Notes: generated by a model not told the origin, from the sequence alone. Shown: positions 19,451-31,530, counted from the first letter of the stretch. The stretch is DNA of 64,000 nt from Acanthosepion esculentum (GCA_964036315.1 OZ038487.1:51396719-51460718); one strand, 5' to 3'. Made by a program: numbers and translations.

Positions 19451-19945
19451 ATATATGTATGCATGTATGCACATAATGGATGGCTACTCTCAGTTTTTCC
19501 AAACACACCCATCCACTTGAAGCTAGCCAATCCCTGTTGCAGATGCCTGCTCATGAACATTTGTGTTCGTTCAACACCCACAGAGCTCACCTTTGATTTA
19601 TACTGCAACTATGCTGAGCAGACCTTAGTTACAGTTTCTAGGAGAGAGAGCACATTATCTGGCATGATCATCAGTTTGAACAATGATAGTAAGATTAAAG
19701 TCTTGATCACTATGACTTGTGAATTCTTGAGAGCACAACCATCAATTGCCTCCAAACAGTTATATCTTCCAAATTTTACTCTCAAGGCTATGGTCAAAAT
19801 CTGTGGTGTAGTTTTCATGCACTTTCCAAAAGTGCCACATGCTGGGATCAATTCCCCATGACTGATAACATCAAAAAGTCACATTCTTGACAAATCAACC
19901 CTGGTCAAATTCAAACCCATGTTGTAAAGTGAACATTCTAACCAC
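19451..19945 (-). mobile_element. SINE S2 head with unclassified GC-richer body
   Basis: Minus strand from 19945: ggttagaatgttcac, then acatgggtttgaatttgacc (box B-like) and gttgatttgtcaag as at 5631. The rest (19490-19880) is GC-richer and open on the plus strand for 143 codons (19430-19861), and on the minus strand for ~156 codons with one TAG (19381-19851). I recognise no domain in either frame. It may be an old repeat body or an unknown coding relic. Confidence 0.4.
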
Positions 19946-20074
19946 ACACACACACACACACACACACATATGTACATATAAATATATATACATTTCTTAT
20001 AACTACATACATTATATTTAGTGGATGTTTGAACAGAAGGTTTTGTTTTTCTTATAATATATTTTCATCTCATC

Positions 20075-20640
20075 TTTTTAATCATTTCACCTCAAGCAAG
20101 GCAATAAAGTCACTAAAATACAAGGGTTTAATGAGTGTGATAGAATATGAGAAAAAAACACTATTAAGGAGAGAGAACAATAAAAAAACAGGAATTAAGA
20201 AGACAGAAGATAACCTTTGACATTGGATTCACATTTTTGAAGATGAAAACTGACTGAGAAGCAAGAAACCTGAAGATAGTTTCACAAGTGAGAAGTGCAA
20301 GAAAAGAAAGTATTAGAATAGAACTTATGGTAACATCTAGTCATTTCAGCTGTAAAAGCCGAGACGCCAGGTCAGGTACAATAATATTGCAGATTCTTCT
20401 TTAGATTTTATCAAGAATCTCTAAATACATAGCAGAGGCACCTGGCCATATGTAGCAGCAATATTCAGAGCACAAACAAATGGTAAACTTATAAATATGT
20501 AAAGTAGATTTGGGCAATAAAAATTGTCTAACCCAACACAATATTAATCATTCAATATAATCATTCCATTTCATGACAACAGTAAATGTACCCTCTCCCC
20601 ATCAAACATTATGCAAGTACAAGAATTTATCTATGTGGAA
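20075..20640 (-). mobile_element. CR1/Jockey-like LINE, 3' end
   Basis: Aligns with 1250-1920 and 53035-54240 at many blocks (gaattaagaagacagaagataac, cacaagtgagaagtgcaag, atagaacttatggt, gccaggtcaggt). Has an internal deletion after tttcagctgtaaaa. Carries attcaatataatcattccatttcatg, the uninterrupted form of the site filled by a younger LINE at 53602. Confidence 0.75.
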
Positions 20641-21074
20641 AGTGTTTAAACAGAAAATGGAAATCTAAAAGTGCATTGGAATAGGAAATGAAGCCATTCA
20701 AAAATTAAATCATTGACATCTTCATCAGTTCCATGACCAGGTGTGGTCATAAGGTCACAGTACACCTGAGCACCTGACCAGTTTCCTCAATATGTTTTTG
20801 TTGCATGCTGATGCACGAGTCTCTATGAATGATATTCTAGTTCTCTCAGTGATATTTTCACCCCATTTTTCCTGGCTGCTTTTTTGTTGAAACAGAGGTT
20901 GGAAATGAAATGGTAATCTTTATAACATCAACACAAATACAATACTTGCCAGCAACATGAAGTAGGTAAACCACTGCTAGTGATGGACTATTTAGCATAT
21001 TACCTCCACTTACAATAGTACTCAACATATTTATGAGGACTGGGACATACCCATTAGTGTTCATATGTATGGTA
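20641..21074. other. Unannotated; may be upstream LINE sequence
   Basis: No firm motif. It lies just downstream (on the minus strand) of the LINE at 21075 and could be its 3' part. Confidence 0.35.
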
Positions 21075-21510
21075 TATAACACTTTTCTTTTCTCTAAGGT
21101 GTAGGATGGCAGTGGAAAGATTCTTTAGTACATGTCTGTATCATTTCAACTTTCACTTGTTGGGGGTTATGAGGTACTCTTTGCTTTACATCTGCTGTTA
21201 ATGTGCAATATTCACAGGCATGCAGGAAGATTGAGAAGGCCAATATACACAACAGTCTGATCTTTCAGGCAGAGGTTCTTGCCTTTCCAGATTGTTCTAC
21301 GTTTTGCAACAGCTGCCATTGTTTGTGCTACTCTTGAAAGGATTTATATTCTAGAGCCATCTCCACTGATAATCAAGCCAAGATATTTTAATTGTGTCAC
21401 TAATTTAAGATCCTGTGCACTGATTTTTAAGCTGTTTGAAATCCCTTTCTCATTGTTCATCATGAGTTTTTTTTTTTTTTTTTTTTTTTTTCAGCATTAA
21501 TCTCCCTCCA
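21075..21510 (-). mobile_element. RTE-like LINE, RT 3' region
   Basis: Minus strand across two frames: SAQDLKLVTQLKYLGLIISG (the 'fKYLGxxI' block after the RT core), a basic segment, WKGKNLC, and EYCTLTADVKQRV (family form ETWTLTADxxRR). A ~20-base poly-T (21469-21491) lies at the upstream edge. Frameshifted and stop-containing. Confidence 0.65.
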
Positions 21511-22017
21511 TACCATATGATGTTTCATCCTGGTACTTCATCAGACTATTAATTTTTTATTAAAAACATTTCATTTTTCATCATTTTCCTAACTTTTGCT
21601 GGTATTTTGCATCAATAAAAGAGTATAAGAAAAAAGAAAGCTGATGAATAAAGAATTAAATATATTTTTTAAATATTACTTTCTTTCATTAGATGATATT
21701 AATTTGGCAATTATCTGTTACAAATTGCCTTAATTTACAAAATTATGGCGAATTAAGCGAGTCTAGAACGGAAGAAAAAACAAATACCTCAGATTAGGTC
21801 ATCCTTCATAGACACAACAAAAACATCATTTTTGAAAAAATAAACAATACAGAAGAAAATATAATCAGCTATAAGTTTAGGAGTGTATCAAAACTTATCA
21901 AAAATAATGACAGTGAATTAATAATATTGCATAAATACAATTAATATTCTAATCTATATAATTTCTTGACAAACAATCCTTGTTTTACATTTCCCAGTAA
22001 CTTTGGGGTAAAGTTTT
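21511..22017. other. Unannotated AT-rich stretch
   Basis: Nothing supported. Confidence 0.5.
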
Positions 22018-22310
22018 TATATCATTGTTCACCCAATACATGGCCCAAAAGCCACTGAAGGTAGAGGGTTACTAAAGGGGGTTAATGAGAGTGCATCAAT
22101 GGAGGTGGAACAGGTGTGCATATTATAAGGATTTGTAGGATAGATAATGGTTGACTCAGGGGTGCATTCTCTCAGGTGTGTTCCAAGTGACAGTTCTGGA
22201 AAAGAATCTGAGTGGAATCTCCTCATCACCAAAGGAATATGAGGATGAGTTAAAATTGTGTATATGCTATGCAAGTCCCAGCTGTGAAGGTCTCAAAACT
22301 GTGCTGTGAT
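22018..22310 (-). mobile_element. LINE 3' tail, family related to 57685
   Basis: ttcacccaatacatggcccaaaagccactgaaggtagagg parallels the 3' tail at 57690 (caaggcccgagagccactcg). Only the untranslated tail and a short degraded body are visible. Confidence 0.45.
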
Positions 22311-22374
22311 TTTTACCTTTGATTTTTGATGAAAAATGAAGAAGATAAGTGAAGCCATTGTTTGCATTTTTAGG

Positions 22375-22440
22375 GCAACAAGACAGGAAGTTGGGGAGAG
22401 CCATGATTACTCACGTACTGAAGAATACTGAGAGTTTCAG
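22375..22440 (+). mobile_element. RTE-like LINE, terminal 3' fragment
   Basis: gacaggaagttggggagagccatgattactca matches the final coding/3' segment of the RTE family (27885, 33137, 58240, inverted at 61430). Confidence 0.6.
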
Positions 22441-22579
22441 CTGATACTTATTGATTCTTATTGAAAATATTAATAACTTGGTTGAGAAGGACTCAGGCTC
22501 TATTATGCAAATCAATTGCAACAAATTTTCACCTTTTTCATGGATTTTTCATTTCTTAAACATCTTCTGAAAACTTTTA

Positions 22580-22859
22580 AAAGTAATGTGTGTGTGTGTG
22601 TGTGTGCACATAGGTAATGTAATGGTTAGTGGCTCAGAATGAGAAATTTCTGAAGTGAATTCATTACATTCACTTTCATGCAAATACATTTGAGAAAGGT
22701 ATTATCTATCTCTTCTCCTCTCAGCTATAGATTAAATAGCAGGTTGTCTAGCCATGGTTTGCAACCAGTCTAAGAAAAGGACAACTATAAATTCAAAACT
22801 GTATGTTGCCCTCGCATAGCACATAATAGACAGACATCAACTGTGGTCAACTTATGAAT

Positions 22860-22860
<1 letters not shown>
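22580..22860 (+). mobile_element. tRNA-derived SINE, family S1, degraded
   Basis: After (GT)n at 22589-22608: taatggttagtggctcagaatgag, then body wording shared with 43540 (gaaaggtat, atagcaggttgtctagccatgg, gcaaccagtct). Box B is badly eroded. Confidence 0.6.

Positions 22861-22861
<1 letters not shown>

Positions 22862-22900
<39 letters not shown>
22862..22900. repeat. (TA)n microsatellite
   Basis: TA array between SINE and family G. Confidence 0.96.
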
Positions 22901-22903
<3 letters not shown>

Positions 22904-22906
22904 GTA

Positions 22907-23022
22907 TTTAGGCAGCAATCCTTCTTTCAAGCACATTTCATTAAAAACGACTGACAAGGTGCTTTTATTTATATAAAAAACTAAATAAAAGCACCTTGTC
23001 AATCGTTTTTAATGAAATATAT
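22907..23022. repeat. Family G, palindromic copy
   Basis: catttcattaaaaacgactg...aaaagcac and its inverse form ~38-bp arms around a ~10-base loop (22944-23020). Flanked by TA arrays (second at 23022-23041). Confidence 0.75.
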
Positions 23023-23059
23023 ACATATATATATATATATATACATGCACACAGGAATA

Positions 23060-23740
23060 AGCAAGAAGTTAGCCATGGGCTGTTTATGATCCCATTTTAT
23101 CCTCTATTTTATTTGCTGTAGCTCTCATGTATGCTTACCATGATGGTGAAATCAGTGTATATCTGTATTTCAGGATCACAGGGAAAGTCTTTGACTTCAC
23201 TCATTTCAAGGTTAAACCAAAAATTTTCCAGTCAGTTATTTGAAAGTTACTCTATGCAGACAATGCAGATCTCATTGCTGATGCGGAAAAGGACATGCAA
23301 TCTATAGTGGATCATTTTTCATGAGCATGCACTATGTTCAGTCTGACTATCAGCATAAAAAAGACTAAAGTTATGTACACCCCTATATCCAAGCAAACAC
23401 TTTGTCAACCCCTATTCAGAGTCAGAGCCACAAGGTTGATATGCTTGCCTACCTTGGAACTACTTTTGTTAGAGATGATTCTTTAGGAATTCAATCTTTG
23501 AATAAAAAAAACAGCAATGCCTTCAGTAAATTAGAAAAACAGGTCTAGTCACTTCACTCAGTAATAGAATCACTATTTACTAATTGTATGTCCTGACTGC
23601 TCTCCTTGACTCTTTGGAGACATGGACTAAATGTTTTCCTATCATGTCAAAAACTTTGAAAGATTTCATCAAAAGTGCCATAGGCATATGTTAAGTATCA
23701 AGTGGCAGTTGTTAACACCAGACACAGATGTTGTACAATG
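23060..23740 (+). mobile_element. LINE reverse-transcriptase fragment, 5' piece of a split copy
   Basis: Degraded RT core: LLYADNADLIADAEKDMQSI (the YADD catalytic box has become YADN), TMFSLTISIKKTKVMY, then a LDMLAYLGTTF block. Several stops and frame changes. The continuation of the same LINE lies at 24490-24790 beyond an inserted DNA element. Confidence 0.75.
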
Positions 23741-23742
23741 GG

Positions 23743-24487
23743 ATGGGATATTACATCACTGTCACCTCAACACTGCCAACTCAACACCAGCCATCTCGTC
23801 TCCTTGACAACTCAACTCCAAGACAACTCACCACCAACCTACTTAACATGAAGACAACTCAATGCTGGGATTGAATTCATGACTTCAGACCGATGTTGAC
23901 TCTCCAAGTGTGCACATCTTTTAAATTGGCTTTGAGTTATAAAGATTTTGAAAGTATGGCTGTTTGTTTGTAATTTATATGTTACAACAGCCTATTTGGC
24001 TGATTGGTGTTTCATTTTCAAGATCAGACAAATAACCATGCTGAAGCAAATAGAAAACTGCATACAGAGCTTGGGATGGAGCACTCTACAATATGGGTTT
24101 CATTATGGGGCTGCAAATGTGCAAAGAAACCAAGATGCATTTTTTGAGAAATTAATTGGAGGTCATCTCCCCCACCCTAAAACAGATGAAAGAATTTTGA
24201 AGATTGTCTCTTCTTTTACATAATGATCTCCAACTGAATATTTGGGGGGAATTGCATACAATTTTCAATAATTTTTTTAAATTAAAAATAAAGTCATGTA
24301 TTAAAAAACGTTCCTTAATAAATTACTTTTATTTATTTTTAAAATCAACAAAACAATGTCATAGTTTGCATGTCATTGAGTATGCTGGTGATGAGTTGTC
24401 CTGGAGTTGAGTTGTCACAGAGATGAGTTGGCTGGCATTGTCAGCGGCATTGAGTTGGTGGTGATGAATTGTTCTGCACCCATTCTG
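23743..24487. mobile_element. DNA transposon with CAACTCA-rich inverted ends
   Basis: Left ~23743-23850 and right ~24370-24487 are inverse over ~90 bp; both are built from repeated caactca/ccagccatct-like words (ttgacaactcaactccaa versus gtgacaactcaactccag). The element splits a LINE. caatggg on both sides (23736-23742, 24488-24494) is a possible 7-bp target duplication. Inside, a 91-codon ORF (23948-24223) shows no domain I know. ~745 bp, probably non-autonomous; superfamily not assigned. Confidence 0.65.
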
Positions 24488-24489
24488 CA

Positions 24490-24790
24490 ATGGGCCAAAA
24501 CATTCAGTACAGAGAAACTACTCACTTGCTAATAGCTAGGCTGGGTGAGACATATCAGGAGAATGGAAGATAAGATTGCTTAAGCACCTGTTTTATGGAG
24601 AACTCACTCTTGACAACATAAACCAAACAAACATTTCAAACATGTTCTGAAAGACAACCTGAAAACTCTTGAAATTAGTGTCAAAGACTGGGAAAAAGAG
24701 GTAGAGAATTGGTCTGGTTGGAGAAAGTTAATTTTTGATGGTTGCAACCATTTTGAGGTAAAAGCATTGAGCGTTTGAAGTTGAAAAGAG
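24490..24790 (+). mobile_element. LINE 3' piece of the split copy
   Basis: Reads RWLGHVRRMEDNRLLKHLFY (family form RWAGHVxRMPDxRLPK), then GELTL and a degraded tail. This is the C-terminal region that should follow 23740. Confidence 0.7.
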
Positions 24791-24964
24791 CTCTTAGGAA
24801 AGGTGATGCAGACTTGATTCCAGAAGATGTTTATTCTGAGCATGTATGCAACCTCTGTAGGAAGGCTGTTCTATCTTGATGCCAGATTTACTAGTCATCT
24901 AAGATAACACAAAAATAGATCACTTCCTGACAGACCCGTAGAGTACTCATGTCAGGTTTTGATA

Positions 24965-25115
24965 AAATATGCAGGTCTTCCACCAGGCTTTGTGGAACCA
25001 ATTCCCAAGAGGGTGTTTATCCAAACGCTACGATTTAGACCTCTTCAAATCTAGAGTTAACAATTATCTTTACTACATAACTTCATACACTGTTCTTCTT
25101 ATGCTCATATAACAT
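24965..25115 (+). mobile_element. LINE C-terminal fragment
   Basis: One frame reads QALWNQFPRGCLSKRYDLDL then FKSRVNNYLYY and stops: the SLWNxLP...SFKxxL tail of CR1/Jockey-type ORF2, a family distinct from 1250. Confidence 0.65.
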
Positions 25116-26334
25116 CATTCAATAACCTTCTGCCTTGAGGGGCTCTTGGGGAATATTTGGTAAATATTAACAAAAAATACTATATGATACTTGAGTATGA
25201 TTTATTTTATATCAAACAATTTTTTTTTTCTTTAAAGTGTTTGCTTGGCAAAACTAATTCTTTAAAAGTAATAAGACATAAATCTAAAAGTTGACATTAT
25301 TTTGAAAGGTTTGGCCAGAATCTGAATTTGAGTTGAATAGAATTGGTAAGGCTTAGACGAAATGTTGTCATATGCAACCATTGTGGTTTTACTTTGACCA
25401 TAAATCAACAACTTCTGAGTCAATTACTCCAGCATATTGCATATTTTTTGGACAAAAAAATGACACATTTTTTTCTTGATGTATAACTTTTTAAAAATAC
25501 TGTTCGTTTCCAAATGGAAAAAAAAATTAAGTAAACAAAGTAAATGAAGTTGATTTCCATGAAGAGCGTATTATTCATAAAGTTTATCAGCATAAATTTT
25601 GAGGGCACTATGCCAATATAAAAGCCATATGTTTTATAAATTATTTTTTTTATCTGCCTGGATAAAAAAAAAAAAGAAAAGATGAAAAACGAAATAATAA
25701 AAACAAATAAATAAAAGCAATGCATTAGTTAAGTATTTTCATTTTATTTTGTTTAGTTTTGTCTCAATTTTTTTTTATCCCCAGAAACTCATTTTTTATT
25801 TAGGTTTATTTCTTTGTTATAAACCACATACAGAAACCTTACGGAATCCTACATTTCCTAATTTGCGTGCAAAGAAAGAGAAATCAAAATCCTTCTGGAA
25901 ACAAGTGGACTATGACAGAAAAAAAACTGAGCTTGTGCCAAAAACTTTATATTTTTCTGGAGTATAAAACTAAAGATTTTTTCCCAAGTAAGAAAAAAAT
26001 CATTGTCTTACATTTTCCTAGCTGATATTATAAAGTTATCATACCAGTTATGGAAGTGCTTCAAAGATTTTAAAACATTTTATTTTATTTGAAATTGGAT
26101 ATTAAACTTAATGGCCATGTGAACATATAAAACATGAAACTAAAATTAGTTGATGAAAATTTAAAAAAAAATATTACCAACTCTATTTTCAGATGATGTC
26201 ATCAAATTGTAATTTTGAAAAATTAGTATAATATTTATAAATACATACTTAATTTCACCAAGAATTTTCTACTACTTTTTCTTAATAAACATATATCAAA
26301 CTACTATAATCATTTCATACTGGCCAATTTAGTT
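25116..26334. other. Unannotated AT-rich stretch
   Basis: Homopolymer-rich; no gene or element supported. Confidence 0.5.
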
Positions 26335-26590
26335 AATATGTAAGTCTTCTCCCAATTCTGTTCAGCCTTGTTTAAGCTGTTGTAGGATTCCATCTTGCAA
26401 TAGATAAGCAGTAACAGAATGCAATTTAGCTTTATGTAAGCATCCATATAATTCTATCAAGCAATATGTAAATATCTACACAGTTTTGTTTAGCTTTGTG
26501 TAAGCTTTTATATGATTTTTTGCAATAAGTAAGCATTCACAAACAGATAAACCTCATGTTAGCATTCATATGATTCTATTTCAGCGAATA
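26335..26590. repeat. ~60-bp degenerate minisatellite, left part
   Basis: About four units of a loose consensus: agcattcatatgattctatc, tagcaatatgtaag, cattcacaca, attctgtttagcctcatgtt. Interrupted by a LINE; continues at 27955. Confidence 0.75.
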
Positions 26591-26599
26591 GACAAAAAC

Positions 26600-27950
26600 A
26601 GAAAATAGTGTAAGACAAGGATGTATTTTCTCACCTGGCTTATTCAACCTATAAAGTGAAGTGATTCTGAGAGAATTAGAAGTTCAACCAGGATTCATTA
26701 TTAGCAGCAACAATCTTAACAACATAATATATACAGATGGCACAGTGCAGATAGTACACATAGGAAGAAAACTACAAGAACTTCTGTGGAAGAGTGAGGG
26801 AAAGCAAGAAGAAAGGACTAAACCGGAATTGGTAGAAGACAGAATATAGGGTTGTTAGCAAAAAGAACAGCCCAAGATGAAAATTACAAATTGGAGATAT
26901 GAAAATCAATTTAGATATCTGGTAAGTGTTTTAACAGAGGAAGGAAAGTGTGACACTGAAATTCAAAGGCACTTTGGAATAGTGTAAGATGCCTTCCAAA
27001 AGCTAAGCAAAGTATTAAGAAACAGTAAAATAATTGGAAAGTGTTTTAACAGAGGAAGGAAAGTGTGACACTGAAATTCAAAGGCACTTTGGAATAGTGT
27101 AAGATGCCTTCCAAAAGCTAAGCAAAGTATTAAGAAACAGTAAAATATCTGGAAAGTGTTTTAACAGAGGAAGGAAAGTGTGACACTGAAATTCAAATGC
27201 ACTTTGGAATAGTGAAAGATGCCTTCCAAAAGCTAAGCAAAGTATTAAGAAACAGTAAAACATCTGGGAAGTGTTTTAACAGAGGAAGGAAAGTAGTGTG
27301 ACACTGAAATTCAAAGGCACTTTGGAATAGTGAAAGATGTCTTTCAAAAGCTAAGCAAAGTATTAAGAAACAGTAAAATATCTGGTAAATGTTTTAACAG
27401 AAGAAGGAGAGTGTGACACTGAAATTCAAAGGTGCATTGGGATAAGGAACAATGACTTCCAAAAGATAAGCCAAGTATTAAAAAATAGAAAACATTTGTT
27501 AGAAACAAAGAAAAGAGTGCTATTATGTATTATCAGTGTCCCTATAGTAGTGAATGCTAGACAATCTCGCTATAGATGAAGAAGAGACTTGAAGCAACAG
27601 AAATGTGGTTCGACATTATCATGGACTGAACATGTGAGCAATGACAAAATTTTTGAGAAAACAGAAACAAAAGGGACACTTATACTGTGAATCAGAAATA
27701 GATTCTTGAAATTTAAGAGCACATAATTAGGAAATATGGCTTGGAAATTTGATACACACAGAACAGATTAAGAGCAAGAGGAAAAGAGAGGAAAACACTG
27801 CATAACCTACTTGGCAAGCTTGAGTAAATGGAGGTCTGAACAAAGTTTAGGAGAGATAACAAAAAAGACAAAATTTATTAAGAGCTACAAAGGACAGGAA
27901 ATTGTGGAGAGCCATGGTCACCAACATCCTGAAGAAGCATTCACATAGAA
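26600..27950 (+). mobile_element. RTE-like LINE inserted in the minisatellite
   Basis: From a degraded RT core (NNLNNIIYTDGTVQIVHIGR, YADD reduced to YTDG) through LTEEGKCDTEIQRHFGI and DAFQKLSKVLRN, then MKKRLEATEMWF and the 3' end cctgaagaagcat. The DAFQKL segment is amplified (see 26921-27490). Stops throughout. Confidence 0.8.
26921..27490. repeat. 115-bp tandem repeat inside LINE RT sequence, ~5 copies
   Basis: gtgttttaacagaggaagg recurs at 26926, 27041, 27156 and 27271 (exact 115-bp steps) and at 27389 (one unit carries a 3-base insertion). 115 is not a multiple of three, so amplification itself breaks the reading frame. Confidence 0.93.
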
Positions 27951-27954
27951 GAAG

Positions 27955-28870
27955 CATTCACACTTTTATTTTATGATGTGTAAGCATTCATATAATTCTA
28001 TTTAGCATTATATAATCTTACACAATTCTGTTCAGCCACATGTTAGCATTCATGTGATTCTATCTAGTAGTATGTTAGAATCTACAGCCTTGTGTAAATG
28101 TTTTTTATGATTTTATCAAACAATAAGTAAGCATGAACACAATTCTGTTTAGTCTCAGGTTAGCTTCTATATGATTCTATGCAAGCATGGATACTGCTTT
28201 ATTTTATAATGAGTAAGCATTCATATGATTCAAGCATTCGCACAATTTTGTTCAGCCTCATGTTACCATTCATGTGATTCTTTTATCAATTTTCAGACAG
28301 ATGTATTTTGCTTCATTTATGCTTCAAGATGATCCATTTTCATAATATATAAGCATTCAATCAGCTCTAAACTTCCATGTGATTCTATCTATTGATATAT
28401 AAGCATTCACACAGTACTAGTTAGCACTGTGTAAACATTCATATGATTTTACCTCACAATGTTAGAATTCATATGACTATCTAGCAATATATAAGCATTC
28501 ACACTGTTCTGGTAAGCCTCAAGTTAACATTCATATGATTCTATCTAGAATTCATATTGTTCTAATAAGTGTCATGTTTTCATTCACTTGTATCTAGCAA
28601 TATGCTAGCATTCAGTTATATTTAACCTTGTTTAGCCATAATTCTCTTTTGCTTCATGTTAGCATTTAGATTAATATCTTGCAATATGTAAGATTTCTTT
28701 TAACTTCATGTAATCAATTGCACAATTCTATGTTGCCCTGTTTGATTGCAATATAGTCATACTGTTTTTGATTAGCCTTATGTTAGCATTCATGATTCTA
28801 ACTAGCAATATGTAAGTATATACAATATTCTGTTTTGACTTTTATATGACTTTATCCAGTAATACGTAAG
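27955..28870. repeat. ~60-bp degenerate minisatellite, right part
   Basis: Roughly fourteen units with the same consensus as 26335-26590 (agcattcatatgattctat, agcaatatgtaagcattcac). Units differ by substitutions and deletions, so the array is old. Confidence 0.8.
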
Positions 28871-30129
28871 TTTTTTATTTAATTTCAAAGAACTGGACAG
28901 GCTTATTATCACAAACTATGAACAATTTCTTTGTTTCTAAGCCAGGTAAAATATCTTCTCACTTTAGTAATCACTCCAGTTATCATGAAATTCACATTAT
29001 TTTGTTCTTATGATATAAATATCTACAGATATTAAGAATTACAAATACAATTTCTGTTGAGTACACCTAAATATCTGATGCTAACGATATTGCTATTACA
29101 GTGGAATTAAATACAAGAAATGAACATAACTATAAAAAAACGCAAAATGGTGACTTCATTTAGTGTGCTACTGATTCTTATTTTCAACTGATCATTTTGA
29201 TCAAAAATAATCTCAAAGATTCTTTCAGTCTTGAAAAATCTTCAAAGACATTTATAGACTATAATCATAGATCTTAGATTAATACCAGATCAATATCGGC
29301 CCAGGCCCTCTTAATAATCACTTGATTCAATTTGGTAGCAAACAAAAACATACATCTTGTCATATTAACTATGGACACTACTTTGTTTTTAATGATGGCC
29401 AGACAAGTGATGCCCTTTATTCGTCCTCTTTTATTACTTCACTTCCCTCTCACTCCCCTTCCTTTCTAGTTTCCTTTCTCTTTGCTGGTGATTTCTGCAT
29501 ATTTCTTCAAACCCATCATCTCTCTGACTTGTTCAACTTCTTTTCTCTTTTGAATTTAGCGTATTTATTCTAATGATGATAAATGGAATTGAATTCTATT
29601 GGCTTGAGTTATTATTGAACAGAATGCTTATAATAGAAATGGTTTCAATTTAACAGAGAGTTAGGGGCTGGATAATAGTGAAAGCAAGTTTAAAGAAACC
29701 GGCAAGATATTTCCTTGACCTGAGAGAGCAAAGAAATATATTAAGATTTGGGGTCAAATCTAGGGCTTTGAAATCAACCAAAATGAATAGCTTTAAAATA
29801 CCTGAAATCTTTATATCTGCAAATAATTTGTATAACATTCTGAAGCTTTTATTACTGACCATCACCATCCTGTTGTGGATTATAAAAAAAAGGGATTTGT
29901 GCAAAGTACTAAAGACCCCATTTTCTCTGTAAAGGTTAACTTAAAAATAAAGGATTTATATTTTAGACATTTTTCTGCATCAAGTGATCATCATAAAGTG
30001 AGAACATTTAAAATGTTTTGTATCAGTGACTGCTGGAAAGTTTTTTTCATAAATAAAGTGATCAAAGTGTGGTTCTACTGACACATGTTAAAAATAGCAG
30101 GGACAAAATACAGAACAAATGGGGATGTT
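28871..30129. other. Unannotated AT-rich stretch
   Basis: No family resemblance in any ORF. Two opposite ORFs overlap at 29650-29932, which points to chance. Confidence 0.45.
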
Positions 30130-30265
30130 TTAAAAATAGGAACTACAAAAATCTACTCGAAGGATCAGAAAGAAACAGCTAACATTTTGGGAACAGATAA
30201 TGAAGAAAGAAGTCTTGAAGAATTTCAAGTTCACAGGGTGTACTGAAAGCAAAAGAAATAAAGGT
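30130..30265 (+). mobile_element. RTE-like LINE fragment
   Basis: Degraded RKRQLTFWEQIMKKEVLKNF (family form RKRQLKFLGHIMRKEGLENL). Only this short piece remains. Confidence 0.55.
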
Positions 30266-31240
30266 AAGCAGTGAAAGAAAAATTTGATAACTTTGATCAA
30301 ATGGATGGAGCAAAATATGGTACAAAAATGTGAATGCAAATTTTGTATAGTTAAAAAAAAATATGAATACAAAAATGTGAATGCAAATAGTGTGAATGCA
30401 ACTCTTGTATGATACAAAAATGTGTAATGTGGATATGTAATTGTAGGGTACAAAAATGGAAATACAACTCTTGTATGTCAAAATGAAAATTTGTGAATCT
30501 GTTTTAATCAAGATCTTGAATTTTTAATGTAGAATTTATTTACAAATAATTTTACAATTTTTGTTTATGTAAAAGTTTATTACTTGGGTCAGTTACTGTT
30601 GGAAAAAGGAGGAATAATTTTAACATTATCTAAAATCTCAGGGAACACTTTATTCTGTTGGAATATCTGCCCACCTTCATTAAAATTCTATCTGCAAACC
30701 ATTAATCCCCACTGTAAAATCTGGATTTAATTACAGATTGCTAAAGATTAAAATTCTATCTGTAAGCAAGTTTTAATCTATTTTCAAAAGTCATGAAACT
30801 TATCATTACAACTGTGCAATAATTTATGGCCAAAGATCACACTTCCCTATATGCTGGAAAGGTAAAAAGTTAATGTAAATTTTTAAAATCAAATTCTCAA
30901 TCATTTTCCTAATAATTTAAACCAAAAAACCGATGTTTTGTAACAAGAAGACTTTTTGATTTGATTTATCCTGAGAGAGTAAAGATATTACTGATAAAGC
31001 TTTTATTTTCCACTTCTCAAAACTTATATGATAGATACTTTATACTTGTTCTTATGCACAGGAGTTGAAATAACTTGAGTTGTTTCATTATATATATATT
31101 CATTCAACAGAAATTACAAAATTATTTAAAGATATACAAAGTGCTGACCAAATGTTTGGGAAATCTAACAATGAAAGAATTACTTACTTTAACACCTGTT
31201 TCTATAATCTCTTTAAAATAGTCATTAATAGAGTATGTAT
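30266..31240. other. Unannotated; short degenerate direct repeats at 30320-30490
   Basis: The word tacaaaaatgtgaatgcaa and variants recur about five times between 30320 and 30480. The rest is plain AT-rich DNA. Confidence 0.5.
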
Positions 31241-31246
31241 ACATTA

Positions 31247-31530
31247 CAGTTCAAAAGTTTGAGGCCACCCATGGTAATTTTTTTAAATTGTCCCAAAAGT
31301 AATTGTTTTGTACTTTAAATGAGAAAAAATTATTATACATGTTTAAGAAAAAGTGAGGTATGATTTTTTATCAGAAATTTTATTATGACAAAAAGAAAAA
31401 AGCATTTTATGATTAAATTTTGCTCTTGTCAAAATATCCTCCTTTAGCCTCGAATACTCAACATATAGCCTAAAAGGATGCCATATAGCTTGGCATGATT
31501 TTAAGTCAAATCAGCCATGAAAGACTTCAG
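31247..31530 (-). mobile_element. Tc1/mariner-like element end
   Basis: Terminal repeat starts after TA as cagttcaaaagtttgaggcc, a Tc1-type terminus. On the minus strand at 31414-31457 a frame reads VFEAKGGYFDKSKI and stops, the usual C-terminus of Tc1 transposases. The rest of the transposase is missing; a LINE begins downstream. Confidence 0.7.

Noticed and set aside
28871..30129. Opposed ORFs as a possible host exon
   Set aside because: Frames overlap on opposite strands, have no splice-site pattern or domain, and lie in uniformly AT-rich DNA.
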